Below, one piece after another: positions 43,483 to 52,286 of a stretch of DNA of 57,984 nt. The stretch covers positions 1 through 57,984 of the forward strand of contig NZ_JAXEWM010000131.1 in NCBI RefSeq assembly GCF_034113885.1, in the 5' to 3' direction. Position numbers and translations under genes: made by a program. The DNA comes from Intestinibacter sp034113885. Lineage in GTDB: Bacteria; Bacillota; Clostridia; Peptostreptococcales; Peptostreptococcaceae. How positions within the stretch are numbered: the first letter of the stretch is position 1; every line of letters begins with the position of its first letter. Below the pieces are notes generated by a model. That model saw only the letters and a list, made by a program, of their open reading frames with translations, made no database searches and was not told the origin of the DNA.

Positions 43483-43836
43483 TTATAAAAACCAATATAT
43501 CTTCGTATTATCATCATATATAAAACCTTCCCATTTTTTAGTATTTATCCTATATTCTTCTTTTAAAGCAGATATAGAAGTGACTAATCCCCATGCAAGT
43601 TCACCGTAATCTTTAAATTTACTTTTTTTCATAATTTCTTGCCAAGTAACAGGCTTTCCATATTGCTTAATTTGATCTAAAGTTGGAAATACATGCTCAT
43701 ATTCATATTTTTTATTAGATTTAGTCCAATTTAATGGCATACTTATGAATGGGCTTAAAATTATAGCCGCTGCTTTAAAAGGTTCTGGCAGTTGACTTTT
43801 AATTGGTTTATCATATTCAAACCATATATATTCCAC
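43483..43836 (-). CDS. Hypothetical protein, 117 residues
   Basis: No family recognised. The sequence is rich in Trp, Tyr and Lys (for example PLNWTKSNKKYEYEHVFP), with a possible winged-helix-like stretch (TWQEIMKKSKFKDYGELAWGL, shown here broken by a likely turn near KSKFKD). No signal peptide is seen. The most upstream possible start would lie inside the GAGGAGG binding site, so I use the GTG at 43836 giving MEYIWFEYDK. That choice is uncertain because the spacing is long. Confidence 0.45.
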   Translation of the reverse strand: MEYIWFEYDKPIKSQLPEPFKAAAIILSPFISMPLNWTKSNKKYEYEHVFPTLDQIKQYGKPVTWQEIMKKSKFKDYGELAWGLVTSISALKEEYRINTKKWEGFIYDDNTKIYWFL

Positions 43837-43911
43837 TATTTCCTCACTCCTCCTCAATTATTTAGTTAAAGTATATGTTTTAAATCACCTATAAACAAGT
43901 ATTAATTTATA

Positions 43912-43951
43912 TAAAAATAGAAACCCCAAGTACAAACTCAAGGTTTCTATA
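43912..43951 (-). terminator. Terminator of the argCJBD operon
   Basis: ATAGAAACC pairs with GGTTTCTAT through an imperfect CCAAGT/ACTCAAGG middle part. The minus reading ends in TTTTTATAT, about 95 bases after the argD stop. Confidence 0.7.
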
Positions 43952-44044
43952 AGTCATAATATTAATTTTATAGGATCTTAATTTCAAAATTAATCAGCGT
44001 AAAATAGATTCTAACCTACTTCACAGCGCTATCTATATAAAATC

Positions 44045-45235
44045 TTATAAGCAAGCCTTTAACACTTCTAACCCTTTACTTATTTCGTCCATTGATATTA
44101 CAAGTGGAGGTAATAATCTAACTACATGTTCTCCAGCTGTTAAAACTAATAATCCTTTTTCTGCAGCTGCTTTTTCAACATCAGCAGATTTTCCTTTTAT
44201 TTCAACACCTATCATTAGACCTTTTCCTCTGACTTCAACTATTTCATCTAAGTTCCAAGATTTTATAGTATCCATTATATATTGACCTTTTTTAGCTACA
44301 TCATCTAAAAATTCTGGTTTAGCTAATTCATCTAAAACCACATTTGCAGCTGCCATAGCTAATGCATTTCCACCAAATGTTGTACCATGATCTCCAGGAA
44401 CTAAAACATTTGACACTTTTTCATTTGCTAATATTCCACCAACTGGAATACCACCTGCTAATCCTTTAGCCATTGTAACTAGGTCTGGTTTTATATCGAA
44501 GTTTTGGAATCCAAATAATTTACCAGTTCTACCCATACCAGCTTGTACTTCGTCGCATATTACTATGATATCTTTTTCTTGGCATAATTTAACTGCTTCT
44601 TCTATGAACTCTTTATCAACTGGATAAACTCCACCTTCACCTTGAACTGCTTCAAATATGAATGCACATATAGTTTCATCTTTTAATGCTTCTTTAAATG
44701 CTTCTATATCGTTTTTATCTACATATTTATATCCAGTTGGTAGCGGATAGAAATATTTGTGGTAAGCTTCTTTACCAGTAGCCATTAATGATGCCATTGT
44801 TCTACCGTGGAAAGATTTATTTAAACTTAAAACAGTACCTCTATCTCCACCGTATTTTAAATCACTGTATTTTCTAGCTATTTTCATAGCACCTTCATTT
44901 GCTTCTGTACCTGAGTTACAGAAAAATGCTTTATCGTATCCACTTAATTTTATTATTTTTTCCCCTGCATTTACATGTGGTTCATTGAAGAATATGTTTG
45001 AGCTGTGAAGTAATTTTGCAGCTTGTTCTTGTATAGCTTTAGTTAGCTCTGGATGACCATATCCTAAAGCAGAAACACCTATTCCACTAGTAAAATCTAC
45101 ATATTCTTTTCCATCTATATCTGTTACAGTAGCTCCTTGACCTTTATCTATAACAACAGGTACTTGAGCGTAAGTTTTCATAAAATTGGCATCCCATTTA
45201 TCTTGTATTTTTTGAGTATTTGGTGTTAATTCCAT
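44045..45235 (-). CDS. argD: Acetylornithine aminotransferase
   Basis: PLP enzyme converting N-acetylglutamate-5-semialdehyde to N-acetylornithine. Motifs of class III aminotransferases are present: FTSGIGVSALGYGHP near residue 48, FFCNSGTEANEGAMKIARK (PLP phosphate region), FHGRTMASL, ICDEVQAGMGRTG with the PLP-binding Asp, and TMAKGLAGGIPVG with the Schiff-base Lys. The length of 396 residues is typical for ArgD. It is the last gene of the T-box-controlled arg operon, 80 bases after argB. Confidence 0.96.
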   Translation of the reverse strand: MELTPNTQKIQDKWDANFMKTYAQVPVVIDKGQGATVTDIDGKEYVDFTSGIGVSALGYGHPELTKAIQEQAAKLLHSSNIFFNEPHVNAGEKIIKLSGYDKAFFCNSGTEANEGAMKIARKYSDLKYGGDRGTVLSLNKSFHGRTMASLMATGKEAYHKYFYPLPTGYKYVDKNDIEAFKEALKDETICAFIFEAVQGEGGVYPVDKEFIEEAVKLCQEKDIIVICDEVQAGMGRTGKLFGFQNFDIKPDLVTMAKGLAGGIPVGGILANEKVSNVLVPGDHGTTFGGNALAMAAANVVLDELAKPEFLDDVAKKGQYIMDTIKSWNLDEIVEVRGKGLMIGVEIKGKSADVEKAAAEKGLLVLTAGEHVVRLLPPLVISMDEISKGLEVLKACL

Positions 45236-45316
45236 TTAAAACATCTCCCTTTTTTCAATATATTAATTATTATCCCTAAATTCTCTAAAATATCTTTCTA
45301 TTAAACACTGTAAAAA

Positions 45317-46165
45317 TTAATCTATTAAAGTTCCTACCCCTGCATCTGTAAATAATTCAGTTAGAAGTGAATGTCTAACTCGACCATCTAAGATATGAAC
45401 TTTTTTAACCCCTTGATTTAAGGCATCTATACAACTATTTATCTTTGGAATCATTCCACCTGTTATAACTCCATTTTCAAATAGTATTGGTAGGTCTTCT
45501 TTATATACATGAGATATTAAGCTATCATCCATTGAAGGCTCTTCTAATAAACCTGGTACATCTGTTAAAAGAATGTATTTTTCTGCTTTAAGTGCCCCTG
45601 CTATTGCAGAACCTGCTATATCTCCATTTATATTATAAACTTGACCTTCTCTATCAGCTCCTATTGTAGCTATCATAGAAATATATCCAGCATCAAGGTT
45701 ATCTCTTATTATTTGTGGGTTTACTTCAACTATTTTTCCTACATATCCTAAGTCTTCTTTTGTTGGTTCACAAACTAACATGTTTCCATCTATACCACAA
45801 AGACCTATCGCATTTCCACCTCTTTGGTTTATTTTTGAAACTAGTTCTTTGTTAACCTTTCCTGCAAGAACCATTTGTACAACTTCCATTGTATCTTCGT
45901 CTGTGTATCTTAATCCATTTATAAATTCACTTTGTATTTTTAATCTGTCTAACATTTTGTTTATTTCTGGTCCTCCACCATGAACCACAACTATGTTTAT
46001 CCCAACATAACTCATAAGAATTATATCTTCCATAACAGATTCTTTTAATCTTTCGTTTTTCATTGCATTTCCACCATATTTTATTACCATAGTTTTACCA
46101 CTATGCTTTTCAATATATGGAAGCATCTCGATTAACATTTTCGCTTTGTCATCATTAAATTTCAT
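45317..46165 (-). CDS. argB: N-acetylglutamate kinase
   Basis: Phosphorylates N-acetylglutamate, normally the feedback-regulated step. Amino-acid-kinase motifs are MVIKYGGNAM (phosphate-binding Lys, about 26-35), VVVHGGGPEINKM, NGLRYTDEDTMEVVQMVLAG and LLTDVPGLLEE. The length of 282 residues is normal. The N-terminal helix before the kinase core, as seen in arginine-inhibited enzymes, is short here, so arginine feedback inhibition is uncertain from sequence. Located 40 bases after argJ. Confidence 0.96.
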   Translation of the reverse strand: MKFNDDKAKMLIEMLPYIEKHSGKTMVIKYGGNAMKNERLKESVMEDIILMSYVGINIVVVHGGGPEINKMLDRLKIQSEFINGLRYTDEDTMEVVQMVLAGKVNKELVSKINQRGGNAIGLCGIDGNMLVCEPTKEDLGYVGKIVEVNPQIIRDNLDAGYISMIATIGADREGQVYNINGDIAGSAIAGALKAEKYILLTDVPGLLEEPSMDDSLISHVYKEDLPILFENGVITGGMIPKINSCIDALNQGVKKVHILDGRVRHSLLTELFTDAGVGTLID

Positions 46166-46205
46166 AACTATTCATCCCCAATTTCAACTTTATATTTTTA
46201 GTTAT

Positions 46206-47423
46206 CTAACTTCTATAACTACCATTAATTCTAACATATTCGTAAGTTAAATCACATCCCCAAGCGTTGGCTCTTTCGTCCCCCATTTGAAGATCTACTA
46301 TTATAGTTACTTCATCATCTTCCAATATACTTCTTGCTTTCTTTTCGTTAAATTGTAATGGTTCACCATCTTTACAAACTTCTATATATCCTTTTTTACT
46401 TTCAAATATTATATCTATCTTGTTAGGGTCAAATTCAGAACCTTCGCATCCTATAGCACATAAAATTCTTCCCCAGTTTGCATCTGCACCAAATACCGCT
46501 GCTTTGACCATAGTAGATGTTATTACTGCTTTTGATAATCTCGCTGCAATTTCTTCTGTTTGAGCACCTTCTACAACACATTCTATAAGCTTTGTAGCAC
46601 CTTCTCCATCTCTAGCGACTAATTTAGCAAGCTCTGTGCATATATAAACTAGTGCTTGTAAAAATGTATCGTAATTTCTGTCTTTTTCAGTTATTTTAGT
46701 ATTTCCAGCTTTTCCATTTGCTAGAACTATAGCCATGTCGTTTGTACTTGTTTGACCATCTACACTTATTCTATTGAAGCTTTTGTTTGTCGCATATCTC
46801 AATGCTTCTTGTAATAAGCCTTGATCTATATCTATATCTGATGTTATAAAGGCAAGTACTGTTCCCATATTTGGATGTATCATTCCTGAGCCCTTAGCCA
46901 TTCCTCCTACGACAACTTTTTTACCATCTATATCAATAGATACTGTAATTTCCTTTTTGATCATGTCAGTTGTCATTATACCTTCTCTAGCTGCCATATG
47001 ACCTCTTTTGCTAAGCTGGCTAGCTAATTCACCGACATTATTTTCTATTAAATCTATTTTTAATGGCTCTCCTATAACTCCTGTAGATGCAACTAAAACA
47101 TCCTCTTCCTTTAAGTTCAATACTTCTGCTGTTGCCTTTGCCATTCTGAAGGCGTGATTTAATCCTTCTTTTCCATTAAAAGTATTTGCATTTGCACTAT
47201 TTATAATTATCGCTTGAGCCTTTCCGTCTTTTATATGTTCACTTGTAACATATATTGGATTTGCCTTTATTTTATTTTGTGTGAATACTGCAGCTGCGTT
47301 ACACATTGTATCTGAATATACAAGTGCTATATCTTTTTTCTCTACGTTTCTTCTAAGACCTACATGCATTCCAGATGCTGTAAATCCTTTTGCAGCTGTA
47401 ACTCCACCTTTAATGATTTCCAT
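46206..47423 (-). CDS. argJ: Bifunctional ornithine acetyltransferase/N-acetylglutamate synthase
   Basis: Transfers acetyl from N-acetylornithine to glutamate, giving the cyclic pathway. The self-cleavage region AKGSGMIHPNMGTVLAF contains the Thr nucleophile that generates alpha and beta chains. The start region GGVTAAKGFTASGMHVGLR and C-terminal WGRILCAIG and WGCDLTYEYVRIN are family hallmarks. The length of 405 residues is normal. I use the ATG at 47423 (MEIIKGGV) with AAAGGA upstream rather than the TTG one codon before. No argA is needed if ArgJ is bifunctional. Confidence 0.96.
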   Translation of the reverse strand: MEIIKGGVTAAKGFTASGMHVGLRRNVEKKDIALVYSDTMCNAAAVFTQNKIKANPIYVTSEHIKDGKAQAIIINSANANTFNGKEGLNHAFRMAKATAEVLNLKEEDVLVASTGVIGEPLKIDLIENNVGELASQLSKRGHMAAREGIMTTDMIKKEITVSIDIDGKKVVVGGMAKGSGMIHPNMGTVLAFITSDIDIDQGLLQEALRYATNKSFNRISVDGQTSTNDMAIVLANGKAGNTKITEKDRNYDTFLQALVYICTELAKLVARDGEGATKLIECVVEGAQTEEIAARLSKAVITSTMVKAAVFGADANWGRILCAIGCEGSEFDPNKIDIIFESKKGYIEVCKDGEPLQFNEKKARSILEDDEVTIIVDLQMGDERANAWGCDLTYEYVRINGSYRS

Positions 47424-47454
47424 CAATGTTCCTTTCCTCCTTAATTTTTATTTA

Positions 47455-48489
47455 TTAAAAGGCTGTTGCCATTGTGCTTAGACCTTCACATTCATCGAAT
47501 CCAAGCATTAAGTTCATGTTTTGTATAGCTTGCCCAGCTGAACCCTTAACCATATTATCTATTGTTGAACAAATAATTATTTTTGATTTATTTTCATGCA
47601 CAGATATAGCACATTTATTTGATAATCTAACGTGTTTTACTGTTGCTACTTGTCCTAATGGTAACACATCTACAAATGGTTTATCCTTGTAAAAATCAGC
47701 CAATTCACTTTGTATCTTTTCTACTGTAACGCCTTCAGCTTTTTCACAGTAAATAGTTGATAATATTCCTCTATTCATTGGTGATAGAATTGGAGTAAAT
47801 ATTATTTCTACTGATTCTCCAGCTGCATCAGTTAAGTTTTGTTCTATTTCTGGAGTATGTCTGTGGTTTCCTATTTTATAAGGAGCCATATTTTCGTTTA
47901 TTTCTGGATAATGACTAAGTAATGAAAGTCCTCTACCAGCTCCAGTTACTCCTGATTTTGAATCTGCTACTATACCTTCTTTTTTTATTAATTTAGATTT
48001 TAATAATGGCATAAGAGGTAATGATATACTAGTTACATAGCATCCTGGATTAGCTACAACTCTTGCATTTTTTATTTCGTCTTTATAATGTTCACAAAGA
48101 CCATAGGCAGCCTCTTCATGTAATTTTTTATCTATGAAAGATACATTATACCATTCTTTATAGATTTCTTCATCCTTTAATCTAAAATCTGCACCTAAAT
48201 CTACAACTTTTTTTCCTTCTTTAACTGCTTGTAATACAAATTCTTGGCTAACTCCATGTGGTAAAGCTGTAAATATAAAATCACTGTTTTTTATTACATC
48301 TTCATTATTCATGCATTTCATATCATTTCCTATACCTACACTTGGATAAACCTCTGTTATACTTTTATCTACAAAAGAGTTTGATCCTATAGCAGATACT
48401 TCTGCGTGTGGGTGTGCATTTAATAATCTTATTAATTCTACCCCTACATATCCTGTTGCTCCTATTATTCCTACTTTTACTTTACTCAT
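47455..48489 (-). CDS. argC: N-acetyl-gamma-glutamyl-phosphate reductase
   Basis: NADPH-dependent reduction of N-acetylglutamyl phosphate to the semialdehyde. The N-terminal Rossmann motif VGIIGATGYVGVELIRLL (residues about 6-23), the catalytic Cys in VANPGCYVTS and the SKSGVTGAGRG segment are present. The length of 344 residues is normal. The ATG giving MSKVKVG is preferred over a TTG three codons upstream, which would sit only two bases after AAAGGGG; the spacing to the ATG is about 11. First gene of the T-box operon. Confidence 0.96.
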   Translation of the reverse strand: MSKVKVGIIGATGYVGVELIRLLNAHPHAEVSAIGSNSFVDKSITEVYPSVGIGNDMKCMNNEDVIKNSDFIFTALPHGVSQEFVLQAVKEGKKVVDLGADFRLKDEEIYKEWYNVSFIDKKLHEEAAYGLCEHYKDEIKNARVVANPGCYVTSISLPLMPLLKSKLIKKEGIVADSKSGVTGAGRGLSLLSHYPEINENMAPYKIGNHRHTPEIEQNLTDAAGESVEIIFTPILSPMNRGILSTIYCEKAEGVTVEKIQSELADFYKDKPFVDVLPLGQVATVKHVRLSNKCAISVHENKSKIIICSTIDNMVKGSAGQAIQNMNLMLGFDECEGLSTMATAF

Positions 48490-48531
48490 TTTATTCAAAT
48501 CCCCTTTATCATTTTTTGCAAATTATTTTTA

Positions 48532-48605
48532 TCAAAAAAGCCCCTTGAAATCTATTCAAGAGGCGAAATTCCGCGGTACCACTCTTATTAATAAATTTCT
48601 TAAAA
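48532..48605 (-). promoter_or_regulatory. Second T-box element without Stem I
   Basis: On the minus strand AAGAGTGGTACCGCGG is followed by a terminator hairpin, GCCTCTTGAA/TTTCAAGGGGC with a T run (48533-48563). Only about 50 bases of AT-rich sequence lie between this and the preceding terminator, far too few for a specifier Stem I. It is therefore an antiterminator/terminator module that lacks its own codon-reading domain. Confidence 0.8.
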
Positions 48606-48630
48606 TAAAGCAATACACAAATTTAGTATA

Positions 48631-48865
48631 TTAAAAAAGTCCCTTGGTTAAAAAACCAAGAGACGAATATTCCGCGTTACCACTCTTATTGATAAGAAAC
48701 TTATCCACTCTACTCTTTTAAGGCAAGATTACCTGTCTCCCTACTAAAATTCTGGAGACATTCTCCAAAGCTCTTTTCACTATAAGTATCCTTACTTGGC
48801 TTCCACCATCCCAAGCTCTCTATAAATTCAGCTTATGCTACTCTCTTCATCATCGAATTTATCTT
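48631..48865 (-). promoter_or_regulatory. Complete T-box riboswitch, probably arginine-specific
   Basis: On the minus strand are an AG-bulge region AGAGAGTAGC, an apical-loop region GGGATGGTGGAAGCC, and the specifier region GTGAA-A-AGA-GC (AGA at 48772-48774). The antiterminator follows with the T-box AAGAGTGGTAACGCGG, then a terminator CTCTTGGTT/AACCAAGGGAC with a T run (48632-48664). An AGA (Arg) specifier fits the argCJBD operon downstream; AAG or GAG would be read if the loop were shifted by one base. The UGGT bulge pairs with the ACCA end of an uncharged tRNA. Confidence 0.9.
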
Positions 48866-48959
48866 ATTTACATTTTAAATAGTTATATTACTAAGTTATA
48901 TATATAAAATAATATAGAACTTTTAAAATTATGTCAATAAATTATTTTTATTTTATGAA

Positions 48960-49535
48960 TTAAATTTTTTCTTTAAGTTCATCTATTGATAAATCGATTA
49001 ATGCTTTAATTTTCTTTCTTCTTTCCTTTATATCTTTATTTTCTTCGATTATTTTTTTTCGTGCTAATCCTAAAAGCTCTATGTACTCTCCATAGGACTC
49101 GTCATATTTTTCTTCTAGTTCTCGTTTTATTTTCGCTGACAATGAAGGACTGTTACCTCCTGTAGATATACTTAAAAGCAATTCTCCTCGCTTCACATAT
49201 GATGGAACTGTAAAATTAGAAAGCTCTTTGTCGTCTACTACATTGACTAATTTTCCCTTTTGGTTGCAATAAACTCCAATTTCGTGATTTATCTGCTTGT
49301 CGTTAGTTGCTGCTACTACTACGAAAGAATCCTCTATGTATTTTTTATCGTATTTATCATAAATCATATCTATTTTTTCTTTTATTTCTTCAAATTCTTC
49401 TATAAATTCTTTTGATACTACTGTTACTGTTTTATTAAAGTTTAAGAAATTAGCCGCCTTTCTATACGCAACCTTTCCTCCACCGATTATTGTTATTTTC
49501 ATTTTATCTATATTTAAATTTATTGGATAAAGCAT
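48960..49535 (-). CDS. sirC: Precorrin-2 dehydrogenase (SirC/Met8/CysG-N family)
   Basis: NAD+-dependent oxidation of precorrin-2 to sirohydrochlorin, the branch point to cobalamin and sirohaem. The N-terminal NAD motif is TIIGGGKVAYRKA (about residues 15-27), followed by VVAATNDKQINHEIG and the dimer-domain motif LLLSISTGGNSPSLSAKIK. The length of 191 residues matches SirC-type enzymes without the methyltransferase domain. The catalytic chelatase His/Asp set of Met8p cannot be judged by eye, so CbiK probably inserts cobalt. It is separated from the hem/cbi operon by sstT. Confidence 0.88.
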   Translation of the reverse strand: MLYPINLNIDKMKITIIGGGKVAYRKAANFLNFNKTVTVVSKEFIEEFEEIKEKIDMIYDKYDKKYIEDSFVVVAATNDKQINHEIGVYCNQKGKLVNVVDDKELSNFTVPSYVKRGELLLSISTGGNSPSLSAKIKRELEEKYDESYGEYIELLGLARKKIIEENKDIKERRKKIKALIDLSIDELKEKI

Positions 49536-49593
49536 GTTGAATACCTTTCTTTGAAAAATTTAATTTTTATTTTAGAAATATTATATCAAATAA

Positions 49594-49637
49594 TAAAGGC
49601 TACTACAAAATAGTTATCTACTTCGTAATAGCCTTTT
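49594..49637 (-). terminator. Terminator of sstT
   Basis: AAAGGCTACTACAAAATAG pairs with CTACTTCGTAATAGCCTTT. T-rich sequence follows on both strands, so it may act in both directions. Confidence 0.85.
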
Positions 49638-49681
49638 TAGTATTCTAAATTTAAATAATTTTTTTCAAGCTTAAATTGTTA

Positions 49682-50911
49682 CTAGATAGGAAGTTTTCTT
49701 CCTTCTTTTTTCCATTGTTTGAACTCAGCTGTTGCAGTTAATAAAGCATCTGTTGAAGAGTTAAGTCCTGTTTCACAAGAGTCTTGGATAACTCCTATTA
49801 TGAATCCTATACCTACTACTTGCATTGCTACATCACTTGATATACCAAATAAACTACAAGCTAATGGTATAAGTAGTAAAGATCCACCAGCTACCCCAGA
49901 AGCACCGCATGCTGAAACTGCTGAAAGTAAACTAAGAATTAAAGCTGTTGGAATATCTACTGGTATTCCTAAAGTATGTACAGTTGCTAAAGATAATACA
50001 GATATTGTAACTGCTGCACCACCCATGTTTATAGTAGCTCCTAAAGGAATTGATACTGAATAGTTATCTTCATTTAATCCTAAGTTTTTACATAATTCCA
50101 TGTTAACTGGTATATTTGCTGCTGAACTACGAGTACAAAATGCTGTTATACCACTATCTTTTAAGCATTTAAATACTAATGGATATGGATTTTGTTTTAT
50201 GTTTAAGAATACTATTAATGGATTTACTACTAATGCAACGAATACCATACATCCTAATAATAAAGCAAGTAGTTTACCATAGTCTACGAATATTGACATA
50301 CCACTTGTTGATATAGAAGTATACATTAATCCCATTATACCAAATGGAGCAAAGCTTATAACCCATCTTACTGCTTGTGTTACTGCTTCTGAAACATCTG
50401 ATAATAATGCTTTAGTTTTGTCTGAAGCTTTTCTTAAAGCTAAACCAAATATGCAAGCCCAAGCTAATATACCTATATAGTTAGCTTCTACTATTGATTT
50501 AACTGGGTTACTAACTACATTTAATAATAAAGTTTTTAATACTTCACCTATTCCACCAGGTGCTGTTGCTCCTTCTGCTGCTGCAGCTGCTCCTAAATTA
50601 ACTGTAACTGGGAATATGAAGCTTCCTACAACTGCTACTAAAGCAGCTGCAAAAGTAGCTATTAAATATAAACCTATAACTGTACCCATATTACTTTTTT
50701 GACCATCTTTATGTTGTGCTAATGATCCCATAACTAAGAAAAATACCAATACTGGAGCTACAGCCTTTAATGCTCCAACAAATAATTCCCCTAAAAGTCC
50801 TATAACTGTAGCTTGCTTAGCAACTACACCTAATATAGCACCAATTACTAAACCACAAAGAATACGTTTTACTAAACTAATGCTATTCCATTTTTCTATA
50901 ATACCTTTCAT
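49682..50911 (-). CDS. sstT: Sodium:serine/threonine symporter
   Basis: Dicarboxylate/amino-acid:cation symporter family with about 8 membrane helices and two re-entrant hairpins. The SstT-type features are LVKRILCGLVIGAILG at the start, the LVFFLVMGSLAQHK segment, FCTRSSAANIPVNME (first hairpin), SVSIPLGATINMGGAAVTI (substrate-coupling motif) and GVAGGSLLLIPLACSLFG. The length of 409 residues is typical. It has its own promoter and terminator and lies between sirC and hemB without being part of that pathway. Confidence 0.93.
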   Translation of the reverse strand: MKGIIEKWNSISLVKRILCGLVIGAILGVVAKQATVIGLLGELFVGALKAVAPVLVFFLVMGSLAQHKDGQKSNMGTVIGLYLIATFAAALVAVVGSFIFPVTVNLGAAAAAEGATAPGGIGEVLKTLLLNVVSNPVKSIVEANYIGILAWACIFGLALRKASDKTKALLSDVSEAVTQAVRWVISFAPFGIMGLMYTSISTSGMSIFVDYGKLLALLLGCMVFVALVVNPLIVFLNIKQNPYPLVFKCLKDSGITAFCTRSSAANIPVNMELCKNLGLNEDNYSVSIPLGATINMGGAAVTISVLSLATVHTLGIPVDIPTALILSLLSAVSACGASGVAGGSLLLIPLACSLFGISSDVAMQVVGIGFIIGVIQDSCETGLNSSTDALLTATAEFKQWKKEGRKLPI

Positions 50912-50980
50912 ATACCTTTAATCCCCCTTGCATATTTTTATACACATTTAGTATGAAGAAAACCTTTTCAAAACCCTTAT

Positions 50981-51009
50981 TTTATATACTCATTCTCCAT
51001 ATCTATCAA
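50981..51009 (-). promoter_or_regulatory. Promoter of sstT
   Basis: On the minus strand TTGATA is followed after 17 bases by TATAAA. The leader is about 65 bases and has a G-rich binding site (AAGGGGGATT). The remaining sequence between 51010 and 51185 is AT-rich and I see no feature in it. Confidence 0.55.
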
Positions 51010-51185
51010 ATACTATACATTATTTCACCTTTATTTACCATATCAAACTAAAAAGTTCTAATTTTCCCATATATATGTATTTTTAATTTATTCAAAATTT
51101 TTAATTAATTAATTTTTTTATATTTTTTATATCAATTTTTTTCCAATTCATCGCTGTAAATCCCAGTAATGCCAGTTAATACCGA

Positions 51186-51230
51186 TAAAAAAACTCTTCC
51201 TTTTCGAAAAAATTTTCAGGAAGAGTTTCA
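51186..51230 (-). terminator. Terminator of the cbi-hem operon
   Basis: AAACTCTTCC pairs with GGAAGAGTTT, with TTTTTTTATCGG at the minus-strand end, about 55 bases after the hemB stop. Confidence 0.85.
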
Positions 51231-51284
51231 TCAATTTTTTTATATTTTTTCTTATAAAAAATTTATAAATAAAATTTTATTTAT

Positions 51285-52253
51285 CTAATCAATTATCTTA
51301 GCTAAATCCTTCGCAAAATAAGTAATTATAATTGTAGCTCCAGCTCTCTTTATAGACATTACAGCCTCGTAAATAGCAGATTCACTTAGTAAACCTTTCT
51401 TTACTGCTTCCTTTAGCATAGAATATTCTCCACTTACATTGTAAGCTGCTATTGGTAGATCATAATTATCCTTAAATCTTCTTATTATATCAAGATAAGA
51501 AAGTGCTGGTTTTACCATTATTATGTCTGCACCTTCTTCTATGTCTAAATCTGCTTCTATCATAGCTTCATTAGAGTTTGCTGGATCCATTTGATATGTT
51601 TTTCTGTCTCCGAATGCTGGTGCTGAATTTGCAGCATCTCTAAATGGTCCGTAAAATGCTGATGCGTATTTTGCACTATAAGCCATTATAGCTACAGTTT
51701 CAAATCCATTTTCGTCTAATGCATTTCTAAGTGCACCTATTCTTCCGTCCATCATATCAGAAGGAGCTACCATGTCTGCACCTGCTTTAGCATAGCTTAC
51801 TGCTATTTTTGATAAATATTCTAATGTCTTGTCATTATCTACATATCCATCCTCTGTAAGTATTCCACAGTGTCCATGGCTTGTGTATTCGCACATGCAT
51901 ACATCACATATTACATCCATTTCTGGTGCGATTTCTTTTATTTTTCTTATACCTTGTTGTAAAGCTCCATTGTCGTTGAATGCTTCACTACCACAGCAAT
52001 CTTTTTTGCTGTCATCAGGAACACCGAATAATATTACATGTTCTATTCCTAATTCAACTAATTCTTTAATTTCATCTTCTAGTTTATCAACAGAAAAATG
52101 ATAAACACCCTCCATAGAAGGAATTTCTCTTTTTATATTTTCACCATCTACTATAAATAGAGGATAAATTAAATCTTCTTTTTGCAATTTTGTTTCTCTT
52201 ACTAAATTTCTTATAGCCTTTGTAGCTCTAAGTCTTCTTGGTCTTCTTAACAT
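51285..52253 (-). CDS. hemB: Delta-aminolevulinic acid dehydratase (porphobilinogen synthase)
   Basis: Condenses two 5-aminolevulinate into porphobilinogen. The zinc-binding Cys cluster DVCMCEYTSHGHCG (about residues 118-131) marks the zinc-dependent type. The two catalytic Lys lie in AYSAKYASAFYGPFRDA and IMVKPALSYLD, and RPRRLRATKAIRNLVRET is the family start. The length of 322 residues is normal. The AGGAGG site lies about 13 bases before this ATG, longer than usual, but the nearer ATG runs straight into a stop codon. It is the last gene of the operon. Confidence 0.96.
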   Translation of the reverse strand: MLRRPRRLRATKAIRNLVRETKLQKEDLIYPLFIVDGENIKREIPSMEGVYHFSVDKLEDEIKELVELGIEHVILFGVPDDSKKDCCGSEAFNDNGALQQGIRKIKEIAPEMDVICDVCMCEYTSHGHCGILTEDGYVDNDKTLEYLSKIAVSYAKAGADMVAPSDMMDGRIGALRNALDENGFETVAIMAYSAKYASAFYGPFRDAANSAPAFGDRKTYQMDPANSNEAMIEADLDIEEGADIIMVKPALSYLDIIRRFKDNYDLPIAAYNVSGEYSMLKEAVKKGLLSESAIYEAVMSIKRAGATIIITYFAKDLAKIID

Positions 52254-52286
52254 TTTATTTCATTGCCCTCCTTTTAAATCGGCATA

